Source: Saprospiraceae bacterium (GTDB lineage: Bacteria > Bacteroidota > Bacteroidia > Chitinophagales > Saprospiraceae). Taken from it: 38,487 nt of DNA. A program made the translations under genes and the position numbers. Every line of letters begins with the position of its first letter. The stretch's first letter is position 1. The notes under the pieces were generated by a model. It ran no database searches and was not told the origin of the DNA. It was given only the letters and a program-made list of their open reading frames with translations. Shown here piece by piece: positions 26,539 through 33,740 of the stretch. The stretch spans positions 1 to 38,487 of the forward strand of contig JABWBR010000050.1 in assembly GCA_013360405.1 (NCBI GenBank), read 5' to 3'.

Positions 26539-26947
26539 ATTGTAAGCCTGTAAGCCGGATTCTGTCCCCCGCTTGCGCAGGTCCTCTATCATTTATCTAC
26601 CCCCGCCGTCACCAACGGGGTGTATCTGCCTACCCCCCCCGACTTTCAGTAGAAAAACAGGCGAGCAACCCGTCGAACTCCGCAGAGTTCATCGAGGTGT
26701 ACATGGCATTTCAACCCACGGGGTTTATCCACAGGATAGGTTGCCCTACCCCGGCGTGCGCTCTTACCGCACGATTTCACCCTTACCTGCCGCCGAAGCG
26801 GCATCGGCGGTATCTTTTCTGTGACACTTTCCGTCTCCCGCCTTGCAGCGAAAGCCCATCCGTTAGATGGCGTGGCGCTCTACGTTGTCCGGACTTTCCT
26901 CATTTTCACCCCCGAAAGGGCGAAACCGCGATAGAGCAGCTTACAAT
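26539..26947 (-). ncRNA. rnpB: RNase P RNA (bacterial type A)
   Basis: About 409 nt on the minus strand. Conserved landmarks in order: GAGGAAAGTCCGG near the 5' end, GGAAAGTGTCACAGAAA, GGTAAGGGTGAAA, GGTAAGAGCGCAC, and ACAGAATCCGGCTTAC at the 3' end. The P1 helix closes the molecule: ATTGTAAGC (5' end, 26947-26939) pairs with GCTTACAAT (3' end, 26547-26539). It is the catalytic RNA that trims the 5' leader of pre-tRNAs. Apparent short reading frames on the plus strand here are artefacts. Confidence 0.97.
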
Positions 26948-26951
26948 ATCC

Positions 26952-26959
26952 CAAAGATA
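26952..26959 (-). promoter_or_regulatory. rnpB promoter (-7 box)
   Basis: On the minus strand TATCTTTG fits TAnnTTTG and lies 4-5 nt before the predicted 5' end of RNase P RNA. A TTG about 18 nt further upstream falls in the adjacent heptamer array and could be the -33 element. It is one of the best-positioned promoters here because the RNA 5' end is fixed by P1. Confidence 0.65.
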
Positions 26960-26976
26960 GCTGTTTTTTGCAGTTA

Positions 26977-27025
26977 GCAATCAGCAATCAGCAATCGGCG
27001 GTCGGCAGTCGGCAGTCGGCGGTCG
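26977..27025. repeat. Heptamer array (GCRRTCR), 7 units
   Basis: Seven units in register: GCAATCA, GCAATCA, GCAATCG, GCGGTCG, GCAGTCG, GCAGTCG, GCGGTCG. It lies between the divergent rnpB promoter and the kinase gene and occupies most of the gap. Confidence 0.8.
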
Positions 27026-27047
27026 GTGGTTTACCCTTGCAACCTTT

Positions 27048-30020
27048 TTGCCCTTTCAGCGTATAAAACCCCGTACGAAAAGCGCTTTATATCACTTTTC
27101 CCCCTTTCCTGTGTTCAGACAAACGCTACATGCTAAAATTGTACTACTGACAACCTGTTTGGTTGGCTTGGTATTATATGTCGGCATCGGCCTGTTATCG
27201 CCTAAAGAAGCTGCCCGGCGCAACTTGCAAAACGCTTTTCACAGCGCAGAGAAACAGATTAACCAATTCCAACAGTCCTGGAGTTCCCAGCCCGACTGGC
27301 CTTACCGTGCCCGCGAAGTACTGATATCTACAGATAAGAACGTAGCGCCCTTTTCACTTTGGCTTTATCAGCGCGACAGTCTATTGGCCTGGTCAAAAGA
27401 AGACAGGGTGTTTCCGGGGGATATTACCTCGCGTATTGATACCTTGCCCTCTCTCCTGGTCGACTCGCTGGAAGTGGGTTGGTATGCCTGCTGGTCAAAA
27501 AGGTTACCTGATGATTATTACCTCATTGCCACTTTACCGCTCACAAAAGCCCACCTGCCCATACCGCAGGGCTGGCATTTTAGTCGGGATAAACACCCCC
27601 TATTCCTCTCTTCTCTTTCCGGACAACAGCTTTGTTATTTAAAGACGTCCAATATATGGTTGCCTCCGCATTTGCGCATTATCACCGTAATTTTACTCGG
27701 CTTGCTTTCGCTATTGGCCGTGGTAAGCGCTAACGCCTGGGCCAATGAGATGGTCAGGACTTACAAAAACTGGCAAGGACTTGCCGTTAGCTTCCTTACG
27801 GCTTGTGGCATTCTATTAGGCTGGCAAGTATTTTCGCAAAGGGCCGGATGGGAGATATGGACGTTCTTCAAACCTATGGCTTCTTTGCCCAGGCCTTTGT
27901 GCACCCCGGTGCAATGGGTGATCGCAACGCTACTGCTACTCTGGATTAGCGCATTATTTAATCGCATAAAACTGGCTGAGAAAGCAACGGCTCAATCAAC
28001 CGGAGTACTGGGCAGGTTGCTGCTCATCCAGGGGCTTTGCGCCGGCATCATGTGGACTTATTTGTACAGTTGGGGCAGGTTATTGCAAGACGCCGATATA
28101 CATCTGCAGGCAAACACCATTTTTGAAATCCCGCCATTGGGGATCGCCATTGTCGCCTGTGGCCTGCTCATGGCGATTACGGTGTTCATCCTGGTACACC
28201 GCTTCCAAACCGGATTGATATTTGTGGTCAAATCACTCTCCCTGCGCTTATCGACGGCTGCGGCAATCGCAGTAGGCGCCGCCCTGTTGCTGCCTTCTTC
28301 CGTACTTAATTTATCTATGCTGGAGCTGGGCCTGGTTGTGTTTTTATTCCTGGTGTTTTTTGACCTGTATGCCGACCAGGAGGCGCCCGGGCTGATATGG
28401 CTTTTTGTATGGATTGCACTTATAGCGGCTTTTTGCGCCGTCTATATGCACAACACTTTGTCGAATAGCGCCAACCTACCGGATCTATCTCCTTATCCGG
28501 GGGTTATGCCACTTTTTTCCCTGTCTTTTTCCTTACTCGTCGGACTGGTAATCGGGCTGCTATCCCTGAACCATTACACGCACACTGTTTCTTCCCTGTT
28601 TAACGGATTAAAACCATCTCTGCGCCACCGCCTTCAGCAATACCTTATTGTGTATACGCTGCTGGGGTTTGCATTCATAGGCTGGGTCACGGGTAGTTAT
28701 TTTAAAGAATCTAACTCTCAACTCAACCAGCTTCGCCGCGAAGAAAAGATCAATCACTTGTCGGCTACAGTTAAGTATGTGGCGCCTCAGATCATTAAAA
28801 AGGAATTGCCCTCATTAGCCGCAAACTATAACGCCATTTTGGGACTGTACTCTGCGCAAGGCCTTTTACAGCAAACCGCTACAGTCCCCGGCGTTCAAAC
28901 CAACGGCCTCTTGCCCGTGATGCCTCCTCAATTTCTGCTTACAGATACCAGCTCGATGACCTACGTGTTTAGATCCGATCAAAGCACTTTTATTCCGGTC
29001 AGCGAAAAAGGAGGTAAAGTGCTGGCGTATGTAGGCCTGAGTGAGGAATCTGCCGAAATTCAGCTAAACACCTATTTCTATCCCTTGCTGGAGACCTTTC
29101 TGACCTTGTATATTTTCCTCCTGCTGGCATCGGGGGCCGTCGCCATTGCTATGTCAAATTCTATAACAAAACCCATCGAAAAAATCGGAGATAAACTGGG
29201 TCGCGTACAATTGGGGCAAAATGAATTGCTCGAATGGCATACCCGCGATGAAATCGGCGAATTGGTAGCCCAATACAACGCCATGATCGCCAAACTGGAA
29301 GACAGCGCCCGGCAATTGAAACTGTCGGAACGCGAAGGCGCCTGGCGCGAAATGGCCAAACAGGTAGCCCACGAAATCAAGAACCCGCTGACCCCCATGA
29401 AACTCAGCGTGCAACTCCTCCAACACGCCGTAAAAACCCGCCCAGAAGAAGCCAATCAACTGATGACGCGTACCGCCCAAACACTTATCGAACAAATTGA
29501 CAACCTGGCCCGCATTGCCAACGAATTTTCCCATTTTGCGCAAATGCCCCGCCCTGAAAATGAAGAATGCAACCTCAATCTGATTGTACAAGCCGTAGGC
29601 GATTTATTTGGCAAAAGCCACCCCGAACACGGAGTGGCCGTTACCTGCCAACTCCCCCCTACCCCGCTCCTGGTTTTTGCCGATAGAAGCCAACTCCTCC
29701 GCGTACTCAATAACCTCGTTAAAAATGCCATACAAGCTATCCCCGACGGAAAACAAGGAATCGTCAATATTTCCCTTGTGCTACAAGACCAAAAGGCGGT
29801 TATAACGGTAGCCGATAACGGCGATGGTATCCCCGATGAATTGCAGGAAAAAGTGTTCTACCCCAATTTTACTACCAAATCCTCCGGCACGGGCCTCGGC
29901 CTCGCTATGTCTAAAAATATCGTCGAAGCCGCCGGCGGCAACCTCTATTTTTTTACCGAAAAAGACAAAGGCACCTCCTTTATTGTGGAATTGCCTTTGA
30001 TAAGGAAGAATGAAGAATGA
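27048..30020 (+). CDS. Membrane sensor histidine kinase, NtrY-like
   Basis: Up to 990 aa. No in-frame ATG is present before the first membrane helix; TTG at 27048 is the best visible start, so the exact N-terminus is uncertain. A helix at about 30-50 is followed by a periplasmic segment (about 50-205), then a block of hydrophobic helices (about 210-530), a second extracytoplasmic region (about 560-670), a helix at about 678-700 and a HAMP-like linker (about 703-755; SITKPIEKIGDKLG, RDEIGELVAQYNAMIAKLE). The H-box AHEIKNPLTPMKLSVQLL has phospho-acceptor H775. ATP-binding motifs are NLVKNAIQAI, DNGDGIP and GTGLGLAMSKNIVEAAGG. The H-box and architecture resemble NtrY. No response regulator gene is adjacent, so the partner is unknown. 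Confidence 0.85.
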   Translation: MPFQRIKPRTKSALYHFSPFPVFRQTLHAKIVLLTTCLVGLVLYVGIGLLSPKEAARRNLQNAFHSAEKQINQFQQSWSSQPDWPYRAREVLISTDKNVAPFSLWLYQRDSLLAWSKEDRVFPGDITSRIDTLPSLLVDSLEVGWYACWSKRLPDDYYLIATLPLTKAHLPIPQGWHFSRDKHPLFLSSLSGQQLCYLKTSNIWLPPHLRIITVILLGLLSLLAVVSANAWANEMVRTYKNWQGLAVSFLTACGILLGWQVFSQRAGWEIWTFFKPMASLPRPLCTPVQWVIATLLLLWISALFNRIKLAEKATAQSTGVLGRLLLIQGLCAGIMWTYLYSWGRLLQDADIHLQANTIFEIPPLGIAIVACGLLMAITVFILVHRFQTGLIFVVKSLSLRLSTAAAIAVGAALLLPSSVLNLSMLELGLVVFLFLVFFDLYADQEAPGLIWLFVWIALIAAFCAVYMHNTLSNSANLPDLSPYPGVMPLFSLSFSLLVGLVIGLLSLNHYTHTVSSLFNGLKPSLRHRLQQYLIVYTLLGFAFIGWVTGSYFKESNSQLNQLRREEKINHLSATVKYVAPQIIKKELPSLAANYNAILGLYSAQGLLQQTATVPGVQTNGLLPVMPPQFLLTDTSSMTYVFRSDQSTFIPVSEKGGKVLAYVGLSEESAEIQLNTYFYPLLETFLTLYIFLLLASGAVAIAMSNSITKPIEKIGDKLGRVQLGQNELLEWHTRDEIGELVAQYNAMIAKLEDSARQLKLSEREGAWREMAKQVAHEIKNPLTPMKLSVQLLQHAVKTRPEEANQLMTRTAQTLIEQIDNLARIANEFSHFAQMPRPENEECNLNLIVQAVGDLFGKSHPEHGVAVTCQLPPTPLLVFADRSQLLRVLNNLVKNAIQAIPDGKQGIVNISLVLQDQKAVITVADNGDGIPDELQEKVFYPNFTTKSSGTGLGLAMSKNIVEAAGGNLYFFTEKDKGTSFIVELPLIRKNEE

Positions 30021-30021
30021 A

Positions 30022-30057
30022 GGTTTATAGGTTTATGAGGGTTTATGAGGGTTTATG
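30022..30057. repeat. GGTTTATGAG decamer array
   Basis: GGTTTAT recurs four times (period 9-10): GGTTTATA, GGTTTATGAG twice, GGTTTATGCG. It starts 1 bp after the kinase stop codon. Confidence 0.6.
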
Positions 30058-30116
30058 CGATTGAAAGGAGTCCCGTACTGACCAAAGGGAAGTCGGGAAG
30101 GGTTTATTTTCATCAA

Positions 30117-30144
30117 ACATCAGACATTCAACATCCAACATTTA
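30117..30144. repeat. Heptamer array (ACATYCA), 4 units
   Basis: ACATCAG, ACATTCA, ACATCCA, ACATTTA in 7-bp register, the same family as the array at the murF 3' end. It lies 55 bp before crtD. Confidence 0.6.
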
Positions 30145-30198
30145 CGTCAACAATCTCGCCGTTCCGCTGTTTTATAGCAGAATTCACAAAGAAAGACA

Positions 30199-31659
30199 AT
30201 GAAAATCGCCATCATAGGGGCAGGAATAGCCGGGCTCGCTTCCGCCGTCAGAATGGCCTGCCGCGGCTATCAGGTAGAAGTCTTTGAAGCCAATGCCTAC
30301 CCCGGTGGCAAACTATCCGAGTTTTCCCTCGACGGGTATCGCTTCGACGCAGGTCCTTCCCTGTTTACTATGCCGCACTATGTGGATGAATTATTCAAGC
30401 TGGCGGGTGAAGACAGCAGCCGGCATTTTGAATACGTCAAACTTCCGGTGGTCTGCCACTACTTCTGGGAAGACGGTACCCGGCTAAACGCCCATGCCGA
30501 CCCTGAATTGTTTGCCCAGTCGGCATCCGATTCCTTCGGAGTGCCCCCCGGCGCCGTATTAGATCTATTGCGCGACGGCAAGAAAAAATACGAAATCACC
30601 GGCCGCATTTTCCTGGAACAATCCCTCCATAAACTCGGCACCTGGCTGCAATGGAAGGTACTCAAAGCTATGTTCCAGATCCCCGGGCTCGATTTGTTTA
30701 CTTCAATGAACAAAGTGCACGAACGCACCGCGCGCCACCCCAAGCTGGTGCAACTCTTCAACCGCTTTGCCACGTACAACGGATCTAATCCCTACAAAGC
30801 GCCCGGACTATTGAGCATGATCCCCCATTTCGAACACGGCATAGGCGCTTTTATGCCCCGCAAAGGCATGTACGCCATCACCCAAAGCATCTACGAACTC
30901 GCCCTGCGGAAAGGCGTCAAATTCCACTTCAACACCCCCGTATCGGAAATTACCGTCGAAAATGGCCGTGCTGCCGGCATTGTCGTCAACGGCCAACCCA
31001 GGGCCTACGATCGCGTCATCAGCAATATGGACGTGTACTACACCTACAAAAAGCTGCTACCCCGCCAGCCCCACCCCGAACGCACCCTAAACCAGGAAAA
31101 ATCGACCTCCGCCCTGATTTTCTACTGGGGTATTCGCCGGTCTTTTCCCGAGCTCAATTTGCACAATATCTTTTTTAGCGATAACTATCGCGCCGAATTT
31201 GACCACCTGGCCGCCGGCAAGCTTTACGACGACCCTACGGTATATATCAATATTACGTCTAAATATTGCCCCGAAGACGCCCCCGAAGGCTGCGAAAACT
31301 GGTTTACGATGATCAACGTGCCCTTCGACAGCGGTCAGAATTGGGAGGCGCTCAAAACCAGGGCGCGCGAACAGGTACTCGACAAGCTCAGCCGCATACT
31401 CGGCGCCGACATCCGGCCGCTTATCGCCTGTGAAGACACCCTCGACCCCCGCGGCATCGAGCAAAAAACCTGGTCGCACCTCGGCGCTTTGTACGGCACC
31501 AGCTCCAACAACCGCATGGCCGCTTTTATGCGCCACCCCAATTTCAGTGGCCGCATTCGCCATCTCTACTTTTGCGGAGGCAGCGCACACCCCGGAGGCG
31601 GTATCCCCCTATGCCTGCTATCTGCCAAAATCGTAGATCAAGTACTGGAACATGCGTAA
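30199..31659 (+). CDS. crtD: Carotenoid desaturase, CrtD type (CrtI family)
   Basis: 486 aa FAD-dependent desaturase of the phytoene-desaturase family. The N-terminal dinucleotide-binding motif IIGAGIAGLASAVR (G7, G9, G12) continues into VEVFEANAYPGGKLSEF and FDAGPSLFTMP, and the C-terminus has YFCGGSAHPGGGIPLCLLSAKIV. The family includes CrtI and the 3,4-desaturase CrtD. The call to CrtD rests mainly on context: the next genes are a CruF-type hydratase and a CrtZ hydroxylase. The stop overlaps the cruF start by 8 bp, so the two are translationally coupled. Expected reaction: 3',4'-desaturation of a 1'-hydroxylated psi end at the membrane. CrtI (phytoene to lycopene) cannot be excluded. No clear promoter is seen upstream. 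Confidence 0.75.
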   Translation: MKIAIIGAGIAGLASAVRMACRGYQVEVFEANAYPGGKLSEFSLDGYRFDAGPSLFTMPHYVDELFKLAGEDSSRHFEYVKLPVVCHYFWEDGTRLNAHADPELFAQSASDSFGVPPGAVLDLLRDGKKKYEITGRIFLEQSLHKLGTWLQWKVLKAMFQIPGLDLFTSMNKVHERTARHPKLVQLFNRFATYNGSNPYKAPGLLSMIPHFEHGIGAFMPRKGMYAITQSIYELALRKGVKFHFNTPVSEITVENGRAAGIVVNGQPRAYDRVISNMDVYYTYKKLLPRQPHPERTLNQEKSTSALIFYWGIRRSFPELNLHNIFFSDNYRAEFDHLAAGKLYDDPTVYINITSKYCPEDAPEGCENWFTMINVPFDSGQNWEALKTRAREQVLDKLSRILGADIRPLIACEDTLDPRGIEQKTWSHLGALYGTSSNNRMAAFMRHPNFSGRIRHLYFCGGSAHPGGGIPLCLLSAKIVDQVLEHA

Positions 31660-32317
31660 TCCTAATATCACAATAGCCATCCTGGCCATTTTTTACGCGG
31701 TAGGCATCGTGGGCGCCACCCTGCCCATTCACCCCGATTTCCTGCTGCTCACCCCATTCAATCTCTTGTTGTCTCTGGTTCTCGTTTTGTGGCATCACCC
31801 CCAATGGAGCAAGTCCACCTACATCGTATTAATAAGCAGCCTGGTAGTGGGTTATTTTGCCGAATTATTTGGCGTACAAACCGGCCTTTTATTTGGTGAT
31901 TATTACTACGAACAAGTCCTGGGTCCCAAACTCTGGGATACCCCCCCCATGATCGGCGTCAACTGGATATTACTCACTTATTCCGCCGGCGTGCTGGTCA
32001 ACCACCTGGCCCCCAATTGGCATTGGGCAGCCAAAGCGGCAATTGCAGCAGCAGCCATGGTGCTGCTGGATGTCGTTATTGAGCCGGTAGCCATTCACTA
32101 CCATTTCTGGCAATGGACAGACGGCTATCCCCCTTTACAAAACTACGCAGGCTGGTTTGTCATAGCCTTCCCCCTGCAATTGTTGTTCATGAAAACCCAG
32201 GGTTTTATACGCAACAAAGTGGCCATAGCGTTGTTTTTGTTGCAATGGGCCTTTTTTCTGAGCCTGTTTCTGGTATCTTCTGTTGTCAGTTATCGGTTGT
32301 CGGTTATCAGTTTCTAA
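31652..32317 (+). CDS. cruF: Carotenoid 1,2-hydratase, CruF type
   Basis: 221 aa integral membrane protein of the carotenoid-biosynthesis/DUF422 family, with about six to seven helices. Recognisable stretches are YFAELFGVQTGLLFGDYYYEQVLGPKLWDTPPMIGVNWILLTYSAG (split by the helix boundary) and LLDVVIEPVAIHYHFWQW. CruF adds water across the 1,2 double bond of a psi end group such as that of gamma-carotene. It overlaps crtD by 8 bp. The last 11 or so residues (VVSYRLSVISF) are written by a heptamer array and are not expected to be part of the conserved fold. Its stop codon falls in the loop of a long mRNA hairpin. Confidence 0.82.
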   Translation: MRNPNITIAILAIFYAVGIVGATLPIHPDFLLLTPFNLLLSLVLVLWHHPQWSKSTYIVLISSLVVGYFAELFGVQTGLLFGDYYYEQVLGPKLWDTPPMIGVNWILLTYSAGVLVNHLAPNWHWAAKAAIAAAAMVLLDVVIEPVAIHYHFWQWTDGYPPLQNYAGWFVIAFPLQLLFMKTQGFIRNKVAIALFLLQWAFFLSLFLVSSVVSYRLSVISF

Positions 32318-32374
32318 GAACCGACAACCGAGAACCGACAACCGAGAACCGACAACCCACAACCGACAACCGAT
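32282..32374. repeat. Inverted heptamer arrays forming a long hairpin between cruF and crtZ
   Basis: Four units of GTTRTCR (32282-32309) are followed by eight units of AACCSAN (32319-32374). The two sets are inverted. Bases 32293-32305 pair perfectly with 32319-32331 (13 bp), and pairing continues with a few mismatches out to 32282/32342. The cruF stop (32315-32317) lies in the loop, and the second array ends 3 bp before the crtZ ATG, leaving no ordinary ribosome-binding site. Confidence 0.8.
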
Positions 32375-32377
32375 AAC

Positions 32378-32848
32378 ATGACTGCCATCATCTACATCCT
32401 CACCACCCTCGCTGCCATCGCCGGCATGGAATTCGTCGCCTGGTTTGCGCACAAATACATCATGCACGGCTGGCTATGGCGCTGGCACGAAGACCACCAC
32501 AAGCCGCATTACGAAAAACACGGCTTTTTCGAGAAAAACGACCTGTTTTTCCTGGTTTTTGCCATTCCCAGCATGTTCTGCTACATCGCCGGCCTGGCCA
32601 CGCCTCATCGCTGGCTTTTGTTTGTGGGCATAGGTATTTCCATTTACGGGCTGATCTACTTCCTCATCCACGACGTATACATCCACCGCCGTTTCAAGTG
32701 GTTCCGCCAGCTCGACGGTGATTATTCGCGTGCCATCCTGCGCGCCCACGGCGCCCACCACGCCAAAACCACCAAAGAAGACTGCGAGTCGTTTGGATTA
32801 TTGGTGGTCGATCCCAAGTATTTCAAGAAGCGGAGTGCCTGGAAGTGA
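32378..32848 (+). CDS. crtZ: Beta-carotene 3-hydroxylase
   Basis: 156 aa membrane di-iron hydroxylase of the fatty-acid-hydroxylase/sterol-desaturase superfamily. All four histidine clusters are present: HKYIMH (HX4H), HEDHH (HX2HH), HDVYIH (HX4H) and HGAHH (HX2HH). These bind the two irons. The protein has about four hydrophobic helices and a basic C-terminus. CrtZ hydroxylates C-3 of beta-ionone rings using O2. It is the third gene of the crtD-cruF-crtZ unit. Confidence 0.92.
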   Translation: MTAIIYILTTLAAIAGMEFVAWFAHKYIMHGWLWRWHEDHHKPHYEKHGFFEKNDLFFLVFAIPSMFCYIAGLATPHRWLLFVGIGISIYGLIYFLIHDVYIHRRFKWFRQLDGDYSRAILRAHGAHHAKTTKEDCESFGLLVVDPKYFKKRSAWK

Positions 32849-32865
32849 ATGGGGGGTAGCGGTCT

Positions 32866-32895
32866 GCGGCTTGGCCTAGCGGCGGATTTCTACCG
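32866..32895. repeat. Degenerate half-element at the array boundary
   Basis: GTAGCGGTCTGCGGCTTGGC resembles the left arm of the element at 36759 (CAACGGTTTGCGGCTTTGCG) but has no right arm. It lies about 17 bp after the crtZ stop and may mark the old edge of the array. Confidence 0.4.
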
Positions 32896-32901
32896 CATGA
32901 C

Positions 32902-32996
32902 TGCTAACGTTTTGCAGCTACCCGAAGGGTGCGATCGTTACCACAAATGTTGATGCGGAGAACGAAACCCCGCCTATTGAAAATGTGCTGTTAGCT
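32902..32996. repeat. attC-like palindromic element 1
   Basis: Left core TGCTAAC followed by GTTTTGCAGC, as in element 3; right core GTTAGCT at 32990. The centre holds CACAAATGT and GGAGAACGAA, words shared with element 2. Internal pairing is weaker than in elements 2-4. It follows the GNAT stop codon (minus-strand sense) by 7 bp. Confidence 0.55.
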
Positions 32997-33003
32997 GTTG
33001 TTT

Positions 33004-33549
33004 TTATTTCGGTTCGGTTTTGTATAATACACAAGTTTTAAGTCGGTCGTTATTAGTCAATAAAGAATGTTCAAATTCATATTGTTTTTTCATTCCAATT
33101 TTTGTCATAATATGTTCTGATTTTGTGTTGATTTTTGGTGCAATTGAATATATGTTTTCAAGTTTTAGTTCATTCAAAGCATAGTCAAGACATTTTTTTG
33201 CTCCTTCTGATGCAAAACCTTTATTCCATTCACTACTTTTTATTCTCCAACCGATGTCAACACAAGGCGTAAAGTCAGCCTTGTAAGTTTGTTCTGAAAA
33301 TCCAATGAAACCAATAAATTCATTGTCTTCAAGTTTGTCAACTGCGAAATAGCAAAAACCTTTGTCCTCAAACTGATTTTTCATTCGTTCAACAAATTCT
33401 GTTGTCTGTTCTTTTGTCGGAATACTGGGAAAAAAATCCATCACTTTTTCGTCAGAATTTATTTCGTGCATTTTGTCAATGTCGGTTAAATTCCAATTTC
33501 TAAATCCAAGTCGGTCTGATGTAAATATGTATTTCTTCGTATCGTTCAT
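33004..33549 (-). CDS. GNAT-family N-acetyltransferase (RimJ/RimL type)
   Basis: 181 aa, typical length. It has the Acetyltransf_3 layout: start TSDRLGFRNWNLTDIDKM, central IGFIGFSEQ...DIGWRIKSSEWNKGFASEGAKKCLDYAL (acetyl-CoA binding loop region), and SEHIMTKIGMKKQYEFEH near the end. It moves an acetyl group from acetyl-CoA to an amine; the acceptor is not predictable. The gene is AT-rich compared with the backbone and tightly boxed: 7 bp from its stop to element 1 and 27 bp from its ATG to element 2, leaving little room for a promoter. It is a common kind of cassette gene. Confidence 0.85.
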   Translation of the reverse strand: MNDTKKYIFTSDRLGFRNWNLTDIDKMHEINSDEKVMDFFPSIPTKEQTTEFVERMKNQFEDKGFCYFAVDKLEDNEFIGFIGFSEQTYKADFTPCVDIGWRIKSSEWNKGFASEGAKKCLDYALNELKLENIYSIAPKINTKSEHIMTKIGMKKQYEFEHSLLTNNDRLKTCVLYKTEPK

Positions 33550-33576
33550 TTTTCACGTTCGGTTTTTCAAAATAAC

Positions 33577-33708
33577 AGCTGACGGTTGGGGGGGTTGCGA
33601 TGGCGGGGTGTTTAAGCACTAAACTTTGTTCGGAGAACTGAACCTCCACCTTGCACAAATGTGTCTGCGAAGCACGGAACCCCCGCTATCGCAAACCCCT
33701 TGTTAGCG
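33577..33708. repeat. attC-like palindromic element 2
   Basis: The arms 33591-33608 (GGGGTTGCGATGGCGGGG) and 33681-33699 pair over 18 positions with one bulged A and one G-T pair. Outer cores are AGCTGAC (33577) and GTTAGCG (33702). The centre holds CGGAGAACTGAACC and CACAAATGTG. It lies between the GNAT and Fic genes. Confidence 0.7.
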
Positions 33709-33740
33709 GCTGTCGTTTTCTTCCCACGAAATGTGTCGTT

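Noticed and set aside
26573..26960. Two plus-strand reading frames over the RNase P gene
   Set aside because: The minus strand has all conserved RNase P RNA motifs and a closing P1 helix, so these frames are chance openings.
30045..30287. 80-codon plus-strand reading frame before and into crtD
   Set aside because: It runs through the decamer and heptamer repeats and overlaps crtD in another frame.
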